Origin: Rostrohypoxylon terebratum
Lineage: Eukaryota; Ascomycota; Sordariomycetes; Xylariales; Hypoxylaceae
DNA: 64,000 bases
Direction of reading: 5' to 3'
Assembly: GCA_022497145.1 (NCBI GenBank)
Contig: MU385906.1
Span: 1 to 64,000 of the forward strand
Positions 1 through 12,802 of this stretch are shown here, piece after piece. The notes beneath the pieces are model-generated. The model was not told the origin of the DNA and searched no databases. It worked only from the letters and a program-made list of their open reading frames with translations. The stretch's first letter is position 1. Each line of letters starts with the position of its first letter. The position numbers and the translations under genes are program-made.

Positions 1-1072
1 TCGATGATTTGGAGGTCGACTCCATCGACTCACTTCCGAGGTCACGTGACCCTCGGTCCGATGTAACTTCCGGATGTATTACTAGGATCGTGACAATATT
101 AATATTTTTACAAAGGTTATAATATTATTTAAGTTATAATACTTTTCATTATTTAAGCTCCGCTTAGATGGTCTTATAAGGTAGGCACACGGACCATCGG
201 GTACAGGGAAAGGATCGTGCTTCGTAATATTATATAATTGGATGAGAGAACAAGGTTGGATAAACTTTCAAGGGTTTCAACCCAAAACGGGACCCGTGGA
301 ATTGTGCCTGTCACTGTCAAGATGCGAAGTAACGGTGAGCATTAACCCCCACCTTTTCCATCCCTACCGCTCTTTCGTATGTACTACTATCTACTGTATC
401 TTGATAATAATAATGATTACCTAGCACTACCTGAGCAATGGCTTGAAGCTCTTCAATATAAACTTCGATAGTACAAGTGCATTCAGAAAGGGGAAATAGG
501 GGAAAGAGAGATGATGTGATAGAGTCAAATGCGCTAATACCATATATCGAGATTTCAATGGAGCCAATTTCAACGTTTCAACTGTTTAATTCGATCTTGA
601 GGGTTTAATAATAGAGATAGTACAAAACTACCTAGTACATAGGTACATCCATGGATTTAAGCTCTATCCACTTTACATGAGTGGACCCTGAACCTTTTCT
701 AGTACTACTACACTAGTAGTAAATTGTATTGTACGAAGTACTGCGTCAAGGCATCCCGGGCCCCCTAAATAAACCTGTACAACTAAACCGAGAGCTGACA
801 CTACAGAATTTACTTTTGACAAAAGTCAATTGGCTTTCTTCCCCCCCCCCTTCCCATAGCTCTTCTTGATCTATCAATCCAGCAACCTATCAATCTATCT
901 CCTATCAATCGCAAATCACCAATTCTTCAACCTTCCAACTTAATCCGAGTCCAAGTTTCCTGATGTACTGAAATGGCGACCTAGTTCATTTATATTGGTT
1001 TGGCTGAGCTTGGAGTAATTGAGCCATTCTTGTCAGCAGCTATATTATCCTCTAAATTGTGGACGGGCGATA
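1..1072. other. AT-rich upstream region of the desaturase gene
   Basis: No gene is supported here. The stretch contains a perfect 10-bp palindrome GTCACGTGAC at 41-50, a run of 10 C at 841-850 and a pyrimidine-rich stretch (about 840-960) like the leaders of filamentous-fungal promoters. The proximal part presumably carries the promoter and 5' leader of the desaturase gene that follows. Confidence 0.5.
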
Positions 1073-2887
1073 ATGGCTACGAGAACTTACCCCGTGCTGT
1101 CAAGAAGGCAGATCGAGGGCCTGATTGCCGATGGACGAACTATATTTATTCTTGACCAATATGTATTCAAGGCGGATCCTTGGCTTCAGTATCACCCAGG
1201 TGGCGACAAGGCCATCTTACACATGGTTGGTCGAGATGCCACCGACGAAGTCACTGCGTTAGTCTCACCTTTTTCTCTTTCCATGCTCTATGCTCCATGC
1301 ACTAAGTTACATCTAATGCCTACGTACCTACGTGCCTACGTGCCACACACAGTCCGTACTAAAACTTTGATTCTCTAACATATTTGTCTTCTGTTTAGTC
1401 TCCACTCCCCCGAAGCAAGGCAGCAGATGAACAAGTATCGAATTGGGAGGATCGAAGGAAGATGGACCAACTTTATCCCACCTATTCAGGGAGGGAGGTT
1501 TAGACCATTGGCAGACAATGAAGACGCCGAAGATGATAATGAAGAGTGCGACCAAAATTCCACGGAATCCTCGAGTCTCTTGAGTTCTCGCGATGCCTCC
1601 CCGGTCTTTGATAACGCTGAAACCGCACGAAAGAGGCATGTCGGTGACGGATTACGTGGCCCGGCATCTACATCGTCAGTCTCATCAGCGGAGCCCGATG
1701 ACGATGGCATGACATACCTCAATACCATCACTAAAGAGAAAACCACTTTAGATTTGGAAAAGTACCCTTCGCTAGACTTTGCCACGCAAGATTCCATTGT
1801 CGCCAAATATCGTGACCTGGACCAACGAATCAGGGCCGAGGGCCTGTATAAGTGCAATTATGGGGCATATGCGATTGAGGTCACTCGCTACTCAATCCTC
1901 TTCGGTCTGTCCTTCCTCTTTTTGCACTGGGGCTGGTATGTGCCTAGTGCGGTGTGCCTGGGTGCCTTCTGGCATCAACTTGTCTTCACAGCTCACGATG
2001 CTGGCCATATGGGCATCACTCACGGTTTTCATACGGATACCGTCATCGGCATTATCATTGCCGACTTCTTGGGAGGTTTATCCCTGGGTTGGTGGAAGAG
2101 GAATCACAACGTGCATCACATTGTGACGAATGCGCCTGAGCATGACCCAGATATCGAGCACATGCCATTCCTGGCTGTATCCCACCGATTCTTTCAATCC
2201 ATGCGCTCCACTTATTATGATCGCATAATGGAATATGATGCAGTGGCCAAGGTTATGCTTAGAGTCCAACCTTACACTTACTACATACTGCTGCTCTTCG
2301 GACGCCTGAACCTCTACCGCCTGTCATGGGACTACCTGATCATGGGAAGAGGACCTCGAAAGGGACCGGCATGGTGGCATAGGTGGCTCGAGATCAGTGG
2401 TCAACTCTTCTTTTGGACATGGTACTTCTACGGCGTCTTGTATAAGTCGATTCCGAACAACTCGGGTCGGTTTGTCTTTTTCCTAATTAGCCATATGGTC
2501 CCTATGCCAGTACACGCGCAGATTTGTCTGTCCCATTTCGCGATGAGCACCTCAGATCTCGGACCCCACGAATCATTTCCCCAGAAGATGCTACGCACAA
2601 CCATGGATGTTGACTGCCCTCAATGGTTGGATTTCTTCCACGGTGGTCTGCAATTCCAAGTCATACACCACCTATTCCCCCGGATTCCGCGTCACAACCT
2701 TCGCCGGACACAAAAGCTAGTGCAAGAATTTTGTAACGACGTGGGTATTCCGTATGCGTTATACGGGTTTGTGGACGGAAATAGGCAAGTTGTTGGCACC
2801 TTGGCGGAGGTTTCGAGACAGGCAGCTATCCTTGCCAAGTGCCAAAAGGTCATATCCGATAGTGATGACCATGGACATCACCACTGA
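1073..2887 (+). CDS. Cytochrome-b5-fused delta-8 sphingolipid desaturase
   Basis: Two exons, 1073-1257 and 1399-2887, give a 557-aa protein. Joining them restores the cytochrome b5 domain: the HPGG heme motif is at residues 41-44 in exon 1 and the second heme-ligand His (about 64) is the second codon of exon 2. A desaturase domain follows with three histidine boxes: HDAGH (about 261-265), HNVHH (about 298-302) and QVIHH (about 482-486), where Gln replaces the first His as in front-end desaturases. Several hydrophobic segments lie between them. Front-end desaturases of this family take electrons from the fused b5 domain. The fungal members introduce the delta-8 double bond into the long-chain base of ceramides in the ER, on the route to 9-methylated glucosylceramides. 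An acidic, Ser-rich insert separates the two domains (about residues 100-165). The ATG at 1073 is the first in-frame ATG. A delta-6-type fatty-acid front-end desaturase is the alternative; architecture and length favour the sphingolipid enzyme. Confidence 0.88.
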
Positions 2888-4446
2888 TGTTTACTAAAGC
2901 ATGATATATCCTATATTACCATAACTCCTATGGGCATTATGAATAGGTAGCAATCTCTTCTATTTTCGTGGCAGAGCCTTCTTAGATGACCTATCTCGTG
3001 ATTCGCTGGAGACCTGATGCAACCTCGCTGGGATACTTGTACACCACTCTCCTGGACCTTGGCGGTCTTATTATGGTCGGACCGTCTAACCATTCTAGAT
3101 GAATGAGGAATTAGTATATTTCGGGCTCCGAGACGAAAGTGTTTCGTAGCGAGCTAATACTACGGCAAACAAGGGAAAAATCAAGTCTGGCTCCCAAGTA
3201 CTCGATCTGCAACTTGTAACCGTCTTCCTGGAATTGAGTGTGGTGGACCAACATGCATCCATGGATCTCACTTAGAGCCCTAGGGGTTTTGCTGTCAGAG
3301 TCAGGTTCCCATGACCCTCGGCGGAAGTGGTTTACCTCGTTGCTGCCCTACCGGACGAGAGGACACATCCATGCCTGAGCTTGCCTCAACACGGGAATCT
3401 GGCAATTCTTGATAGATATTGAATTAATCCCATTGTGCAACACAGATTTGTCTTGCGCGTCAGCCCAAGCTACCTTGAATCAGCTCATGCTTATAGAAAG
3501 CCGGCCGTGCTCTCTTTAACTAGGTACCTACCTCTCCCGCTGCTTACATTAGCTACTTGTGTCGATCGACAGCCGAGCGAGACCAGTGAAGTCGCAAGAC
3601 ACGTCCCCATCAGAACGCGATATAGACATCCCGAGGTTAGGTCGTGGTAATTTCGCCTCCCGCCTGCATATATTCTCCGGTCTTGGGTGGGAAAGCACGC
3701 ATATTCGGTGCCTACGTCGATCACAGGGGCAGAGCATTGCGTGTTTCTTCACCGATCAATTTGGAGTATCAGGAATCCGGTCTCATTTTATTTTGTTTAT
3801 GCCTCAGAATGGATTGGCAGATGTGCCTCGCCAACTCTTTCTGCCTCATTATTCCCAATCCTTGCTCTTGCTAACAACAGCATGTCTTGTGTTCGGAAAC
3901 GGAAGCCGTCATCAGGTCATTAGTATTACTCCCGGGGGCTCGGAACTGTGGCCAATAATTCGACGGCTTGTCATTCAATATCCGGTCAGCATCTACAACT
4001 ATACACTATATGGAGAGCATATGGCTATCTACTGAAACCCAATGCCTGGTTAGTATGGGTTGACTTAGTGTCTCTATCTATACAGAGCCAATCTAAATCC
4101 TGGTATAGTTTACTGCAGCCGGTCTTCCTTGCATAGGTTCAAGACAATTGTTGCCGGTGAGGCCGGGGACGAGTTATCGCCTCATGTGCATAATTATAGT
4201 AAAGTCCTCAACGGATGGAGGGGGAAAAGCAACTCCAGTCTGACCCTGCCGCCTGACCGGGATATCTGAACGCCAAGTATATATCAGTCGACTCCCGTCG
4301 TCCCAAACTCCGGGAGCACCCGCCCGTGTTGTCAGTTATCCGAAGCCACCCACCCCTCGCGTCTCCCTGGTACACTGTTTATTCAAAAAGCCAGCTCTTC
4401 TTGAAACAAGAAGTCCTCTTGCGCATCCTACTACACTGAAAGTAAA
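2888..4446. other. Intergenic region, no supported gene
   Basis: Contains open frames up to 158 codons (3559-4035) but no recognisable domain, no codon bias and no splice-consistent extension. The last 100-150 bases before 4447 are pyrimidine-rich and likely form the promoter and leader of the small SMP-domain gene. Confidence 0.5.
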
Positions 4447-4700
4447 ATGGGGCCGAGAAAGATGGACGATCAGTCGGCAGCGCGAATCGCCAAGGCTCGT
4501 GGCAAGAATGTATATCCCACAAATGACGCTAAAGAACTTCTCGGGTACTTACAGTGGAACAGGACCCCTTCGCAAAGCGAGCAGACATGGCTGCCCGAAA
4601 TAACAAAGAGCAGAAAGGTGAGGGATCTGAGGGCTCTGAGGGCTCTGGGCAAAAGGGGGACTCGAGCCAGAAAAAGGATGACGGCCAGCAAGAGAAGTGA
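4447..4700 (+). CDS. Small SMP (seed maturation protein)-like domain protein
   Basis: Exon 1 is 4447-4509 and exon 2 is 4563-4700, separated by a 53-nt intron (donor GTATAT, acceptor AACAG). The product is 66 aa. Reading through the intron gives a different, unconvincing C-terminus. The spliced frame gives an N-terminal segment ARIAKARGKN followed by FAKRADMAARNN. This matches the short pattern of fungal SMP-domain proteins, in which an ARIQSxxAKxGG-like half is followed by a FAxRAQSAxxRN-like half. The tail is a hydrophilic repeat rich in Gly, Ser, Glu, Lys and Gln. Small SMP proteins are hydrophilic and stress- or desiccation-associated in plants; the fungal role is not established. An upstream acceptor at 4554 exists but breaks the frame. 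Confidence is limited by the short length. Confidence 0.6.
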
Positions 4701-7700
4701 AGGATGATTCGGAAATCACCCTGGCCAACCATCGGGTTCGTATACCACTCATTGGCATGGTCCACTGTAGGGCCAAGGAACTGAAGATCTGGGCAGGGCT
4801 TTTCTGATAGATCACAAGGGGATATCTCGGGTTGGTCGAAGTCATCATTCAGTTGTTTGCGTGGAGTTACTATGCGTTGGTTAGGTATTTTGACGAGAAT
4901 TGATACGTGAGTGATTATGCGGTGATGTCGACGTCACTCTTGTATTTGTCATGAACCTCCATGAGACGCGGGACTTCTCGGGATACACGGGTAGCTTGGG
5001 TCTGAACTTGGACTCAGTCCATGTAGGCAGGCAGGCAGGAAGGCAGGAAGGCAGGACAACGGAAGACTGTAGCGCTGGCGCGTGCCCACAATGCCCGTTG
5101 GAAAGTTTCTAGTTCAGGAAATGTTGTAGAGTGTCATTATCTCGTTACCGAGATCAACATATAGCTGCATTGACGTAGCGGTTAGTTAGCAAATACCTCC
5201 AGTAGGGTCGTATCGAGTCTATGCTGGTGTTGAACATGAATACTGCCGTACCAGCTGACCGGTTCTGGGTCCTTCCCCCCCAACCGGACATGACGTACGA
5301 TCAGAAAAGAATCCATGGATGCTGCTCGAACTGTGTAGCGTTGTCCTTTCTTGCTAAGTGGGTTAGGTGACTTTGGTTGCATTTTCATTAAAAAAAGAAC
5401 CACCTGTTAAAAATAGACGTAACATGGATATATACCTACTATGATTGTAGTACTTTGAGACTTCATGATTTTTTTTAAACGACGGTAAAGCATCATTGCA
5501 GGGCTAGGAGTGGAAAGAATAGGGGTGGAACAATAGCAATTCCTTTTTTTTTTTTTTTTTTTTTTGATGTTTTCATGTTAATAATATCAGGATACGGAAA
5601 CGGAGATGTCCACCCTAGGCTGGACTTCCTAAATTGACTCTAGTCTCAAGTAGGTTGCAGCCCATGATCACGTCGGGCATGTGCCGTACCTACCTAGTAT
5701 CTGGATATCCAGATCTCGCTATGTCATGATGTATACCCTATACCCAGGTAAGGCCCCCCTTACACGACAGTAGTTAATAGGACATATCCAGTGCAATGTA
5801 ATATATCTAGGGCTGTCCTGGTTTCCTGTAGACGCTTCTCAACAAGGAAGGTATTGTAGCTACCCTTGATTGATCCCCCTTGCACGCGGAAAATTGTCCG
5901 AACCTGATCAGCAACGCTCACCGGCTAGGAACTACGCATATATGCAGACTGACATGCAGATTGATGCGGAGACATCCGACCGGTGTGGCTGGCGCGGATA
6001 AGGAAAGGAAAAAGGAGACCAATACAGTCAAAGAGTCAAAGTGTCGAAGTGTCGGAACAGACCTCGCGCACTTTGACCCCCATCAATTGATCTTGTTCCC
6101 GTGTCCCGTGGGGTGGTAGGTGGCGAAGGTAGCGGTTGAAGTCAGGCCGAAAGGAAAAGATTGATGTTCCGACCCCCAACGGATGCGTTCTTTAGGCACC
6201 TTGTTGCAGTGCTCGGTCTCCATGTCAATGCCGATGCCAATGCCAATGCCACGTTTCTCTGCCATACCTAGTAGCCATGCCTTACCTAGTAGATATCTGG
6301 GGGCTTTCTTGCCTTTCCCCCCCTCCCCTTCTTTTTCCTTTGCCTGTAGTATATTCCAGAACCTTGAATTGCGAGATTTCAGTATCCTGAAGTATACCAA
6401 AGTAATATACCAAAGACTAAAAGTATACCGGCTGAGGTATGTTGGAGCAGGTTTCCGAGTTTGCAGCTGCTGGGAGGCTTAAGATTACGTCATTGTGTAT
6501 GTATTGGTGTCTCAACGCATCGACGCCTCAGCGCCTCAATGTCTCAGCGTCTCAGTGTCTTGGATTTTAAGTGGTAGAGTCGGATGAGAGAGACTTCGAA
6601 CAAGTGGGACAACCATGGTCCATGGTCCATGGGGTCTCGCGTCTCACTTCTCACGTCTCACGATTTTGATAAGGCATAAATAAAATTTGGTTTAAGCCTG
6701 AACTGATGTCTTTTTCAGTAGCCGTAAAAGGTTTCTCAAGGGGGAGCCGATATAATATGTTGGTTCTTGAATTTGTGGAAATGCTTAATTGAAGACGGGA
6801 AGATGAGGGTGGAGGGAAGGGAATGTTACGAATGTTACTCACTATTACATGTACATTGTAGGTACCTACCTACTTACCTAGGGTCAATGATCATAGGCAG
6901 CTAGGTCCTATTATGTAGGTTCAAAGTTAGGTTCAATCTTTCCGTGTTTTACTACACTTTACCCCCTGAAATAATGTTAGTAAAAGCTTAATCTGATACA
7001 GATTTTCGCCGGGGTTCTTAAGTATCGAACAAGGCTTTGAGACGTATTATCAAAACATACGTATTTTTTGATTTTTCACAACTGTAATAAGCCACTAAAT
7101 TAAAAAAGATGAAACATATAAAAAAAACTATACTTTTTTAGGATGAGTTTTTGCGGGTTTATTTTGTGTTGAAACTAGTATAGTGCTTTTGTGCTGGGTT
7201 GGCGATGGGGTCATTTTCAGAAATCTAACTAACACTATTTCAAGGGGGAAAGTGTACACAGGGCTACTGTACCTACTATACCTGTATGTAGTAGAGTAGG
7301 TACTACCCAGGACCTAGGTATGTACTATGGTATGTAATGTAGGTAGGTAGGCAGGTAGGACCGTAGGACCAGGTAGGTACAGGTGCATATTTCATTTCTT
7401 AGCGCGCTAAACGCACCAAATTACGGACCGGTGAATTCAATACTATTAATACTTCGTACCTATTCGTACTAGCTGCCTAGTATGTAGTATGTAGGTAGGT
7501 ATCAGCATTATTATGTAGTACATACTAGGTAGGTACAGTTAGTCTCGTTTGAACTCGGGGATAATTTTTTGAACCTTGTCTGGTTAGAGGCGTCATGTGC
7601 CTTCCGCACGAACGGTGGACCTCAAACCCTGGAACTTGGAACTTGGAACTCGGAAGTTGGGACTGTGGCGTTGAATTCGTCCCCGATAAGCAACTGGAAG

Positions 7701-8349
7701 TACTATAATACATACCTACTATGTAGTATGTACTATGTATGGATGTACGAAGTAACTACGTAGTAGTAATAACTGGGTACCTACTAGGTAGTCCTATACC
7801 TGCCCCCCAATTTTGTACCTCGAACGTTACCTAACCTTAAAAACATTGAACTTGGCAACTTCAGCCTCGTCAGCCTCCAATGGTCAGCTGCTTCAAGGTT
7901 GTTGTGCCCCGCCAACTTTAATCCTTGCAAGAACATATCTACATCATCGATGCTTCACCTGCAAGAACTTCCAAGTTGGAACTCCAATCACCAATCCATC
8001 CTCTTCATTCAGCCTTGCTTCCTTTTCTCACAACGCCGAAAACTCGATCAACATCAATCTTATCTTCCTACTTCTATTAGGTGGCCTAGATACTTGGTTA
8101 ATCTATCGACCGACACCTTTCTCTTTTTTTTATTGTAACTGTCTATGCATTGCTGCAATTCAATTTCCCATTCCTATTCCCCTTTCGCTCTTTATCTTGA
8201 TTGATTCTATTCGGTCGCGCTAGCGCCTAAGTAATCGGATAAGGATACCTGTGGACCGGCTATTCGCTTGGAGCAAATGAATCATATATTGATGCTATTC
8301 ACACCCACTATGATAACATAATCTGCGATTTGCAAACGAAGGCGTAACC
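4701..8349. other. 3.6-kb gene-poor intergenic region with simple repeats
   Basis: No convincing coding region. The DNA holds a GCAGGCAGGAAGG repeat (about 5026-5055), a long T run (about 5546-5565), a triplet-like ATGCCAATGCC repeat (about 6225-6250), CTCAGCGTCTCA repeats (about 6510-6560) and many TAGGTAGGTACC-type words between 6860 and 7800. The pyrimidine-rich segment 7800-8340, which holds a 136-codon open frame (7813-8223), is more likely the promoter and 5' leader of VAC14 than a gene. Confidence 0.5.
5026..5055. repeat. GGCA/GGAA short tandem repeat
   Basis: Imperfect tandem array of tetranucleotides reading GCAGGCAGGCAGGAAGGCAGG in the intergenic region, with no flanking features. 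Confidence 0.7.
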
Positions 8350-11300
8350 ATGGAGCCCAACATTCAACGCCTTCTCAATGACAAATTATACGATAAGAGG
8401 AAAACTGGAGCTCTCGAGTATGATTTCCTTATCCCCCCTATACTCTCTTGTCTGTTATTCTGTTATTCTAATACAAATGGTTTAGGCTGGAACGCTCTAT
8501 CCGAGAGCTAGTAGCTGTCAAGGACTACCAAAGAGTCTCCGACATCCTCGATCAGCTATGCAATGACTTTGCTTACGCCGTTCATCAACCCCACGCCCGC
8601 AATGGGGGGCTGATAGGTTTAGCTGCTGCTGCTATTGCCCTTGGTCCTGTATGTCACCTAATGTCGAGACATGGTTCACGTGACTCCCATCTCATCGCCA
8701 TCTCATCTCTTCCCACTAAACCTTTTTCTCGGACAACCTTTGAACCTGTGTAAGCTGACATTTCTGTTTTAAAAAGGAATTGCCAAGGTATCTCGAGGTC
8801 ATAGTACCTCCTGTTCTGGCGTGCTTCACCGACCAAGATGCGCGTGTCAGATATTACGCTTGCGAGTCTATGTATAACATTGCCAAGGTTGCTAAAGGAG
8901 AAATCCTGAAATATTTTAATCACATATTCGATGCTCTATGCAAGGTATTATCAAGTTTCAACTCCGTCTTGCCATACTTCTAACAATTATCGTCTATTGC
9001 AGCTAGGCGCAGACTCGGAACTTTCCGTCAAGAACGGTGCCGAGCTCCTCGATCGTCTGATCAAAGACATCGTATCCGAATCCGCAGCCACATATGTATC
9101 CGTGTTAGAAACTGACCCGCCCCCGCCTTATGAGGTGAAGGACTCCGATCAAGACTCTTCCCCCAATCCTAATCCAAAACCAAATCCACCGACAGCATTT
9201 TCCCTCCCGGACTTCATTCCCTTACTGAAGGAGCGGATATGGGTCATGAACCCGTTTACCAGGACTTTCCTTGTCGGATGGATCACATTATTGGATTCGA
9301 TCCCAGATCTCGAACTGGTCACCTACCTCCCTGAATTCTTGGGAGGTCTGCTCAAATTCCTGAGTGGTAATAATGACGATGTTCATTCTGCCACTTCAGT
9401 CTGCTTGGAGAAATTTCTGAATGAGATCAAGCGGATCGCTAGGGTGAAAAGGGGAATTGCAGAAAGTAAGAAGTCGAAAGGGGACGGTAAGAGAAAGCGA
9501 GAGGACTCCGTCGACAGCGGTAGCATGCGCTTGGCACCGGACGATGCCGAGGAAGCAGGATCCGCCACTGCCAATGAAGACGAGGATGAGGTAAGCAGTG
9601 AAGATGACTGGATTCCGGGTCAGGATGTACAGATCAACTACAAGGCAATCCTCGAGATCCTGACTGCGACTCTCGATTCTCCCCTGGGTGAGTGTTCTTG
9701 CCAAGATGGCGACGATAAAGCTTCTAATGGTGCTACACACACAGAGGAGGATAGCCTTCTGGAGAGTTTACGCTGGATAGTATCATTCTTAGACATCTGC
9801 CCCGAAGAAGTCTTGCCATTTACCCCTAAGATCTTGGCCCACCTCCTACCAGCGATGGCCAGCGGGGTTGAACCGATCCGTAACGCTGCGGCGAGAGTGA
9901 ATACTTCGCTGATGGACTACGTCGTTTCTCTTACGGATGAACCCGAGGCGCCGTCAGGACAACCGTCGACACGGCCCCCAGCATCTACAGTGGATCGCCC
10001 TGAGGGTGCGGCTAGCACACGTGCTTCTCTTTCGAGTAGCCGTGACATAGATGTGCGTAGCCCTACGCCCGCTCAAAACCGTGGTGTACCGACACAGCCG
10101 ATCCAGCCTCAGCCGGACTTAGACTATGCTGCCGCGGTCACTTCTCTAACTTTACTATTTTTGAATGATCACGAAGCTACGCGCGTTGCTGCTTTAACAT
10201 GGCTCATTATGTTACACCGCAAAGCGCCAAGGAAGATAGTTGCGTTCAACGATGGAACATTCCCCGCCCTTCTCAAAACGCTTTCAGATCCAGCAGAAGC
10301 TGTGGTTACTAAGGACTTACAACTATTATCACAAATTTCGAGAAACAGTGAGGATGACTACTTTTCTAACTTCATGGTTAGTCTTCTACAACTTTTCTCG
10401 ACGGACAGGAAGCTGTTGGAAACCCGAGGTAACCTGATCATTCGCCAATTGTGCATGACATTAAGCCCCGAGAGGATATATCGCACTTTAGCTGAGACCA
10501 TCGAGAAGGAGGAGGACCTTGAATTCGCGAGCATAATGGTGCAAAACCTCAATAATAACCTCATCACCGCCCCAGAGTTAGCTGACCTGCGGAAACGGTT
10601 ACGGAACCTAGAGACAAAGGTAAACCCTCTCCCTCCCGGCTCGACGACTTGATGTACTTACATGTCAACTAGGATGGCCAGGCGTTTTTCGTTGCTCTGT
10701 TCCGATCCTGGTGTTACAATGCAGTTGCGACCTTTTCCTTGTGCTTGCTTGCCCAAGCATACGAAGCAGCATACAATCTCCTACAGATCTTGTAAGTGCC
10801 GGCTTAAAGGGAAACTTGTATCTTACTAATAGATGTCAGCGCGGAGCTTGAGATGACGGTGAACATTCTGATCCAAATTGACAAGCTTGTGCAGCTCATT
10901 GAGTCGCCTGTCTTTACGTGTAAGCCACTTAACTGCTATATATATTACTAGCTCGGTGTTAACAGACGTGTTACTAGACCTTCGTCTTCAACTTCTTGAA
11001 CCAGAGAAGTATCCGTACCTTTACAAGTGTCTGTATGGACTTTTGATGCTTCTACCACAATCTTCTGCTTTCGCCGCCCTCAAAAATAGGTTAAACAGTG
11101 TAAGCTCGATTGGCTACTTGCAAATCGGGCCCCGACCGTATGTACTGTCTTCTATTGGTTTCCCGTCGCTTCCATGGCAAGGCTCTGTAGCCGAGGCTAT
11201 TTCTTCTTTCCAGAATCACATTCGTTCCAAAAGCGGACATGACGCTTATGCTTCTTCTCCTGTTAGTTCTGCCACCACACCTAGCACTTCAAGTTACGAC

Positions 11301-11615
11301 CGGCCAAACAGATTAGGCAAGGGCCGTGAAGACAACACCATTCGGTGGGAGCAACTTCTCGAAAAATTTAGAAACGTGCAAGACCGAGCACGACGGGCAC
11401 AAAGGATGATGGAAGGAGGTCTCGACGACGGGCCGATTTTTAGCGGGCTACGAATTACGGAAAAAGAGGTCCCGCGACCTACCCCTGGTCCAGCCGTACC
11501 ACCGAAGGACTCGACTCCTGCCGCAGCGGCGCCGAAACGCTCAGGACTGACAAGACAGTTTGGGAGACTGGGCGCGTCAGTCTCGGGTAGAGGAAAGCGA
11601 TCGCAGCAACAATAG
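8350..11615 (+). CDS. VAC14: Vac14, scaffold of the PI(3,5)P2 kinase complex
   Basis: Seven exons: 8350-8417, 8486-8648, 8777-8944, 9003-10619, 10673-10791, 10840-10919 and 10978-11615, encoding 950 aa. The N-terminus (INIQRLLNDKLYDKRK-like, then ALELERSIRELV) and repeated helical HEAT units are typical of Vac14. The C-terminal third, starting around GQAFFVALFRSWCYNA and including LLQIFAELEMTVN and EPEKYPYLYKCLYGLLMLLP, is the conserved Fig4-binding region. An acidic, Lys/Glu-rich insert (about residues 285-335) and a Ser/Pro-rich insert near residue 480 are lineage-type disordered loops. In yeast Vac14 oligomerises and holds Fab1 kinase and Fig4 phosphatase on the vacuole or endosome membrane, controlling PI(3,5)P2 and vacuole size. 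The gene converges on HAUS1 with 212 nt between stops. All junctions keep the frame. Confidence 0.95.
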
Positions 11616-11827
11616 CCCAAGCTATTCGTCATAACAGTACAGATCGCAATATTAGACGTCACGACAAATTTCCTGCACTGATTAGAATCATTTGAGGGTA
11701 AACTTGATATATCATAAAGGAGGTTCAGCGATTAATTCAATTGTATGAGTACTGTTAATCCCTATAGCGGCAACATATATAATGTGAAGAAGGTAGAACA
11801 TTGACGGTGTCTATACTACGAGCTCCG

Positions 11828-12802
11828 TCAAAATTTCCTCCTAGTCTCAATAGGGCTTTCGCGTTCTACCAATTTCTCGAAGTTTGTGTCTCTTTCGTCA
11901 GTCGCGTCGCGGAGCTCGGCACGTAAAGCCTCTAGTTGGACCCGGGCTGCTTCAATATCGGGAGGCAAGCCAGCGAACGCCTTCACCTGAACGTCGAGAT
12001 CCTTCTTCTTAGCAAGCAGCTCGAGATAGGCATCCTCTTCCTCCTTGACATCCTCGACGGTTAAACTGGGTAGGCCGACGGACTTCTCGAGGGCAACGAC
12101 CTGCTGCTTCAGCTCGGGCAATTTGTTGGTAATATTCTTGATCTTGCGCTGTAGCTCGAGATTCTGCTTCGCTAGGTCTGGCGCGGGCTGGTAGGCGTCG
12201 CCGCGCCGCAGCTCTTCGAGGAAGGCGTCCATTTGTGCAGCCTCACGATCCAGGTACCGCTGCAGCAGGTTCACGCGCTCCACGCTATCCTCGAGCTCTA
12301 GTGCTCGTCCCTGTAGCTCAATGTACTTGGCACCGAGGGCGTCGGGGGTTGGGTATGCGACGCCCAGGTCCACGGCCATATGAGACATGGCGTCCAGCGC
12401 GGCCGTGCCTTCTTTGGCCAGGTTCGATTCGATAGCTAATAAGAGGTCTGCGGCAAGTATTTCGCCATCGATGGCGTCGCTAGGTTGTTGCTCTGCTTTC
12501 TGTCGCCGCGCTTCCAACTCCTGCTCGTTGGCCTGTACTTCCGCTAAGGCTTCCTCTTCTAGGCGGGCTAGTTGTTCCCGGTCTTCATCGGCGGCTTCGT
12601 TGGCGGCGGCGAGCGCGAGGAGGATTTTGAGGGTTTCTGGGTTTCGCTCGAAGGCCGGGGGCCGCCCGCGATTAGTAGAGGAGTTGGCGTATTTGCTTCG
12701 GAGCCAGCTGTCGACGTAGGACCAGTCTTTGGCGGTGGAGGCGGCGGCGCGGGCGACGGAAGGGGAGAATATGGCAGCTTGAGAGGGAGCTAGGTGCGCC
12801 AT
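11828..12802 (-). CDS. HAUS1-like augmin complex subunit
   Basis: Single exon, 324 aa from the ATG at 12802. The frame is open 14 codons further to an ATG-less or weaker start near 12844. The start MAHLAPSQAAIFSPSVA followed by KDWSYVDSWLRSKY and the short block ERNPETLKILLALAAANEAAD match the N-terminus of fungal HAUS1 (CCDC5) proteins. The rest is almost wholly coiled coil (heptad Leu with Glu, Lys, Arg and Gln), fitting a structural subunit. Augmin binds existing spindle microtubules and recruits gamma-tubulin to branch new ones. It is conserved in Aspergillus-type fungi but lost from yeasts. The gene is divergent from the DNAJC3-like gene (827 nt between starts). Confidence 0.82.
   Translation of the reverse strand: MAHLAPSQAAIFSPSVARAAASTAKDWSYVDSWLRSKYANSSTNRGRPPAFERNPETLKILLALAAANEAADEDREQLARLEEEALAEVQANEQELEARRQKAEQQPSDAIDGEILAADLLLAIESNLAKEGTAALDAMSHMAVDLGVAYPTPDALGAKYIELQGRALELEDSVERVNLLQRYLDREAAQMDAFLEELRRGDAYQPAPDLAKQNLELQRKIKNITNKLPELKQQVVALEKSVGLPSLTVEDVKEEEDAYLELLAKKKDLDVQVKAFAGLPPDIEAARVQLEALRAELRDATDERDTNFEKLVERESPIETRRKF

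Noticed and set aside
41..50. GTCACGTGAC palindrome as a regulatory site
   Set aside because: A good E-box-type word, but over 1 kb from the nearest start codon and a single occurrence; too weak to call.
3559..4035. 158-codon open frame on the plus strand
   Set aside because: No recognisable motif, no codon bias, overlapping frames of similar length on the same DNA, and no splice-supported extension.
7813..8223. 136-codon frame before VAC14
   Set aside because: The DNA is a pyrimidine-rich leader; the Leu/Ser/Phe-rich peptide reflects that composition.
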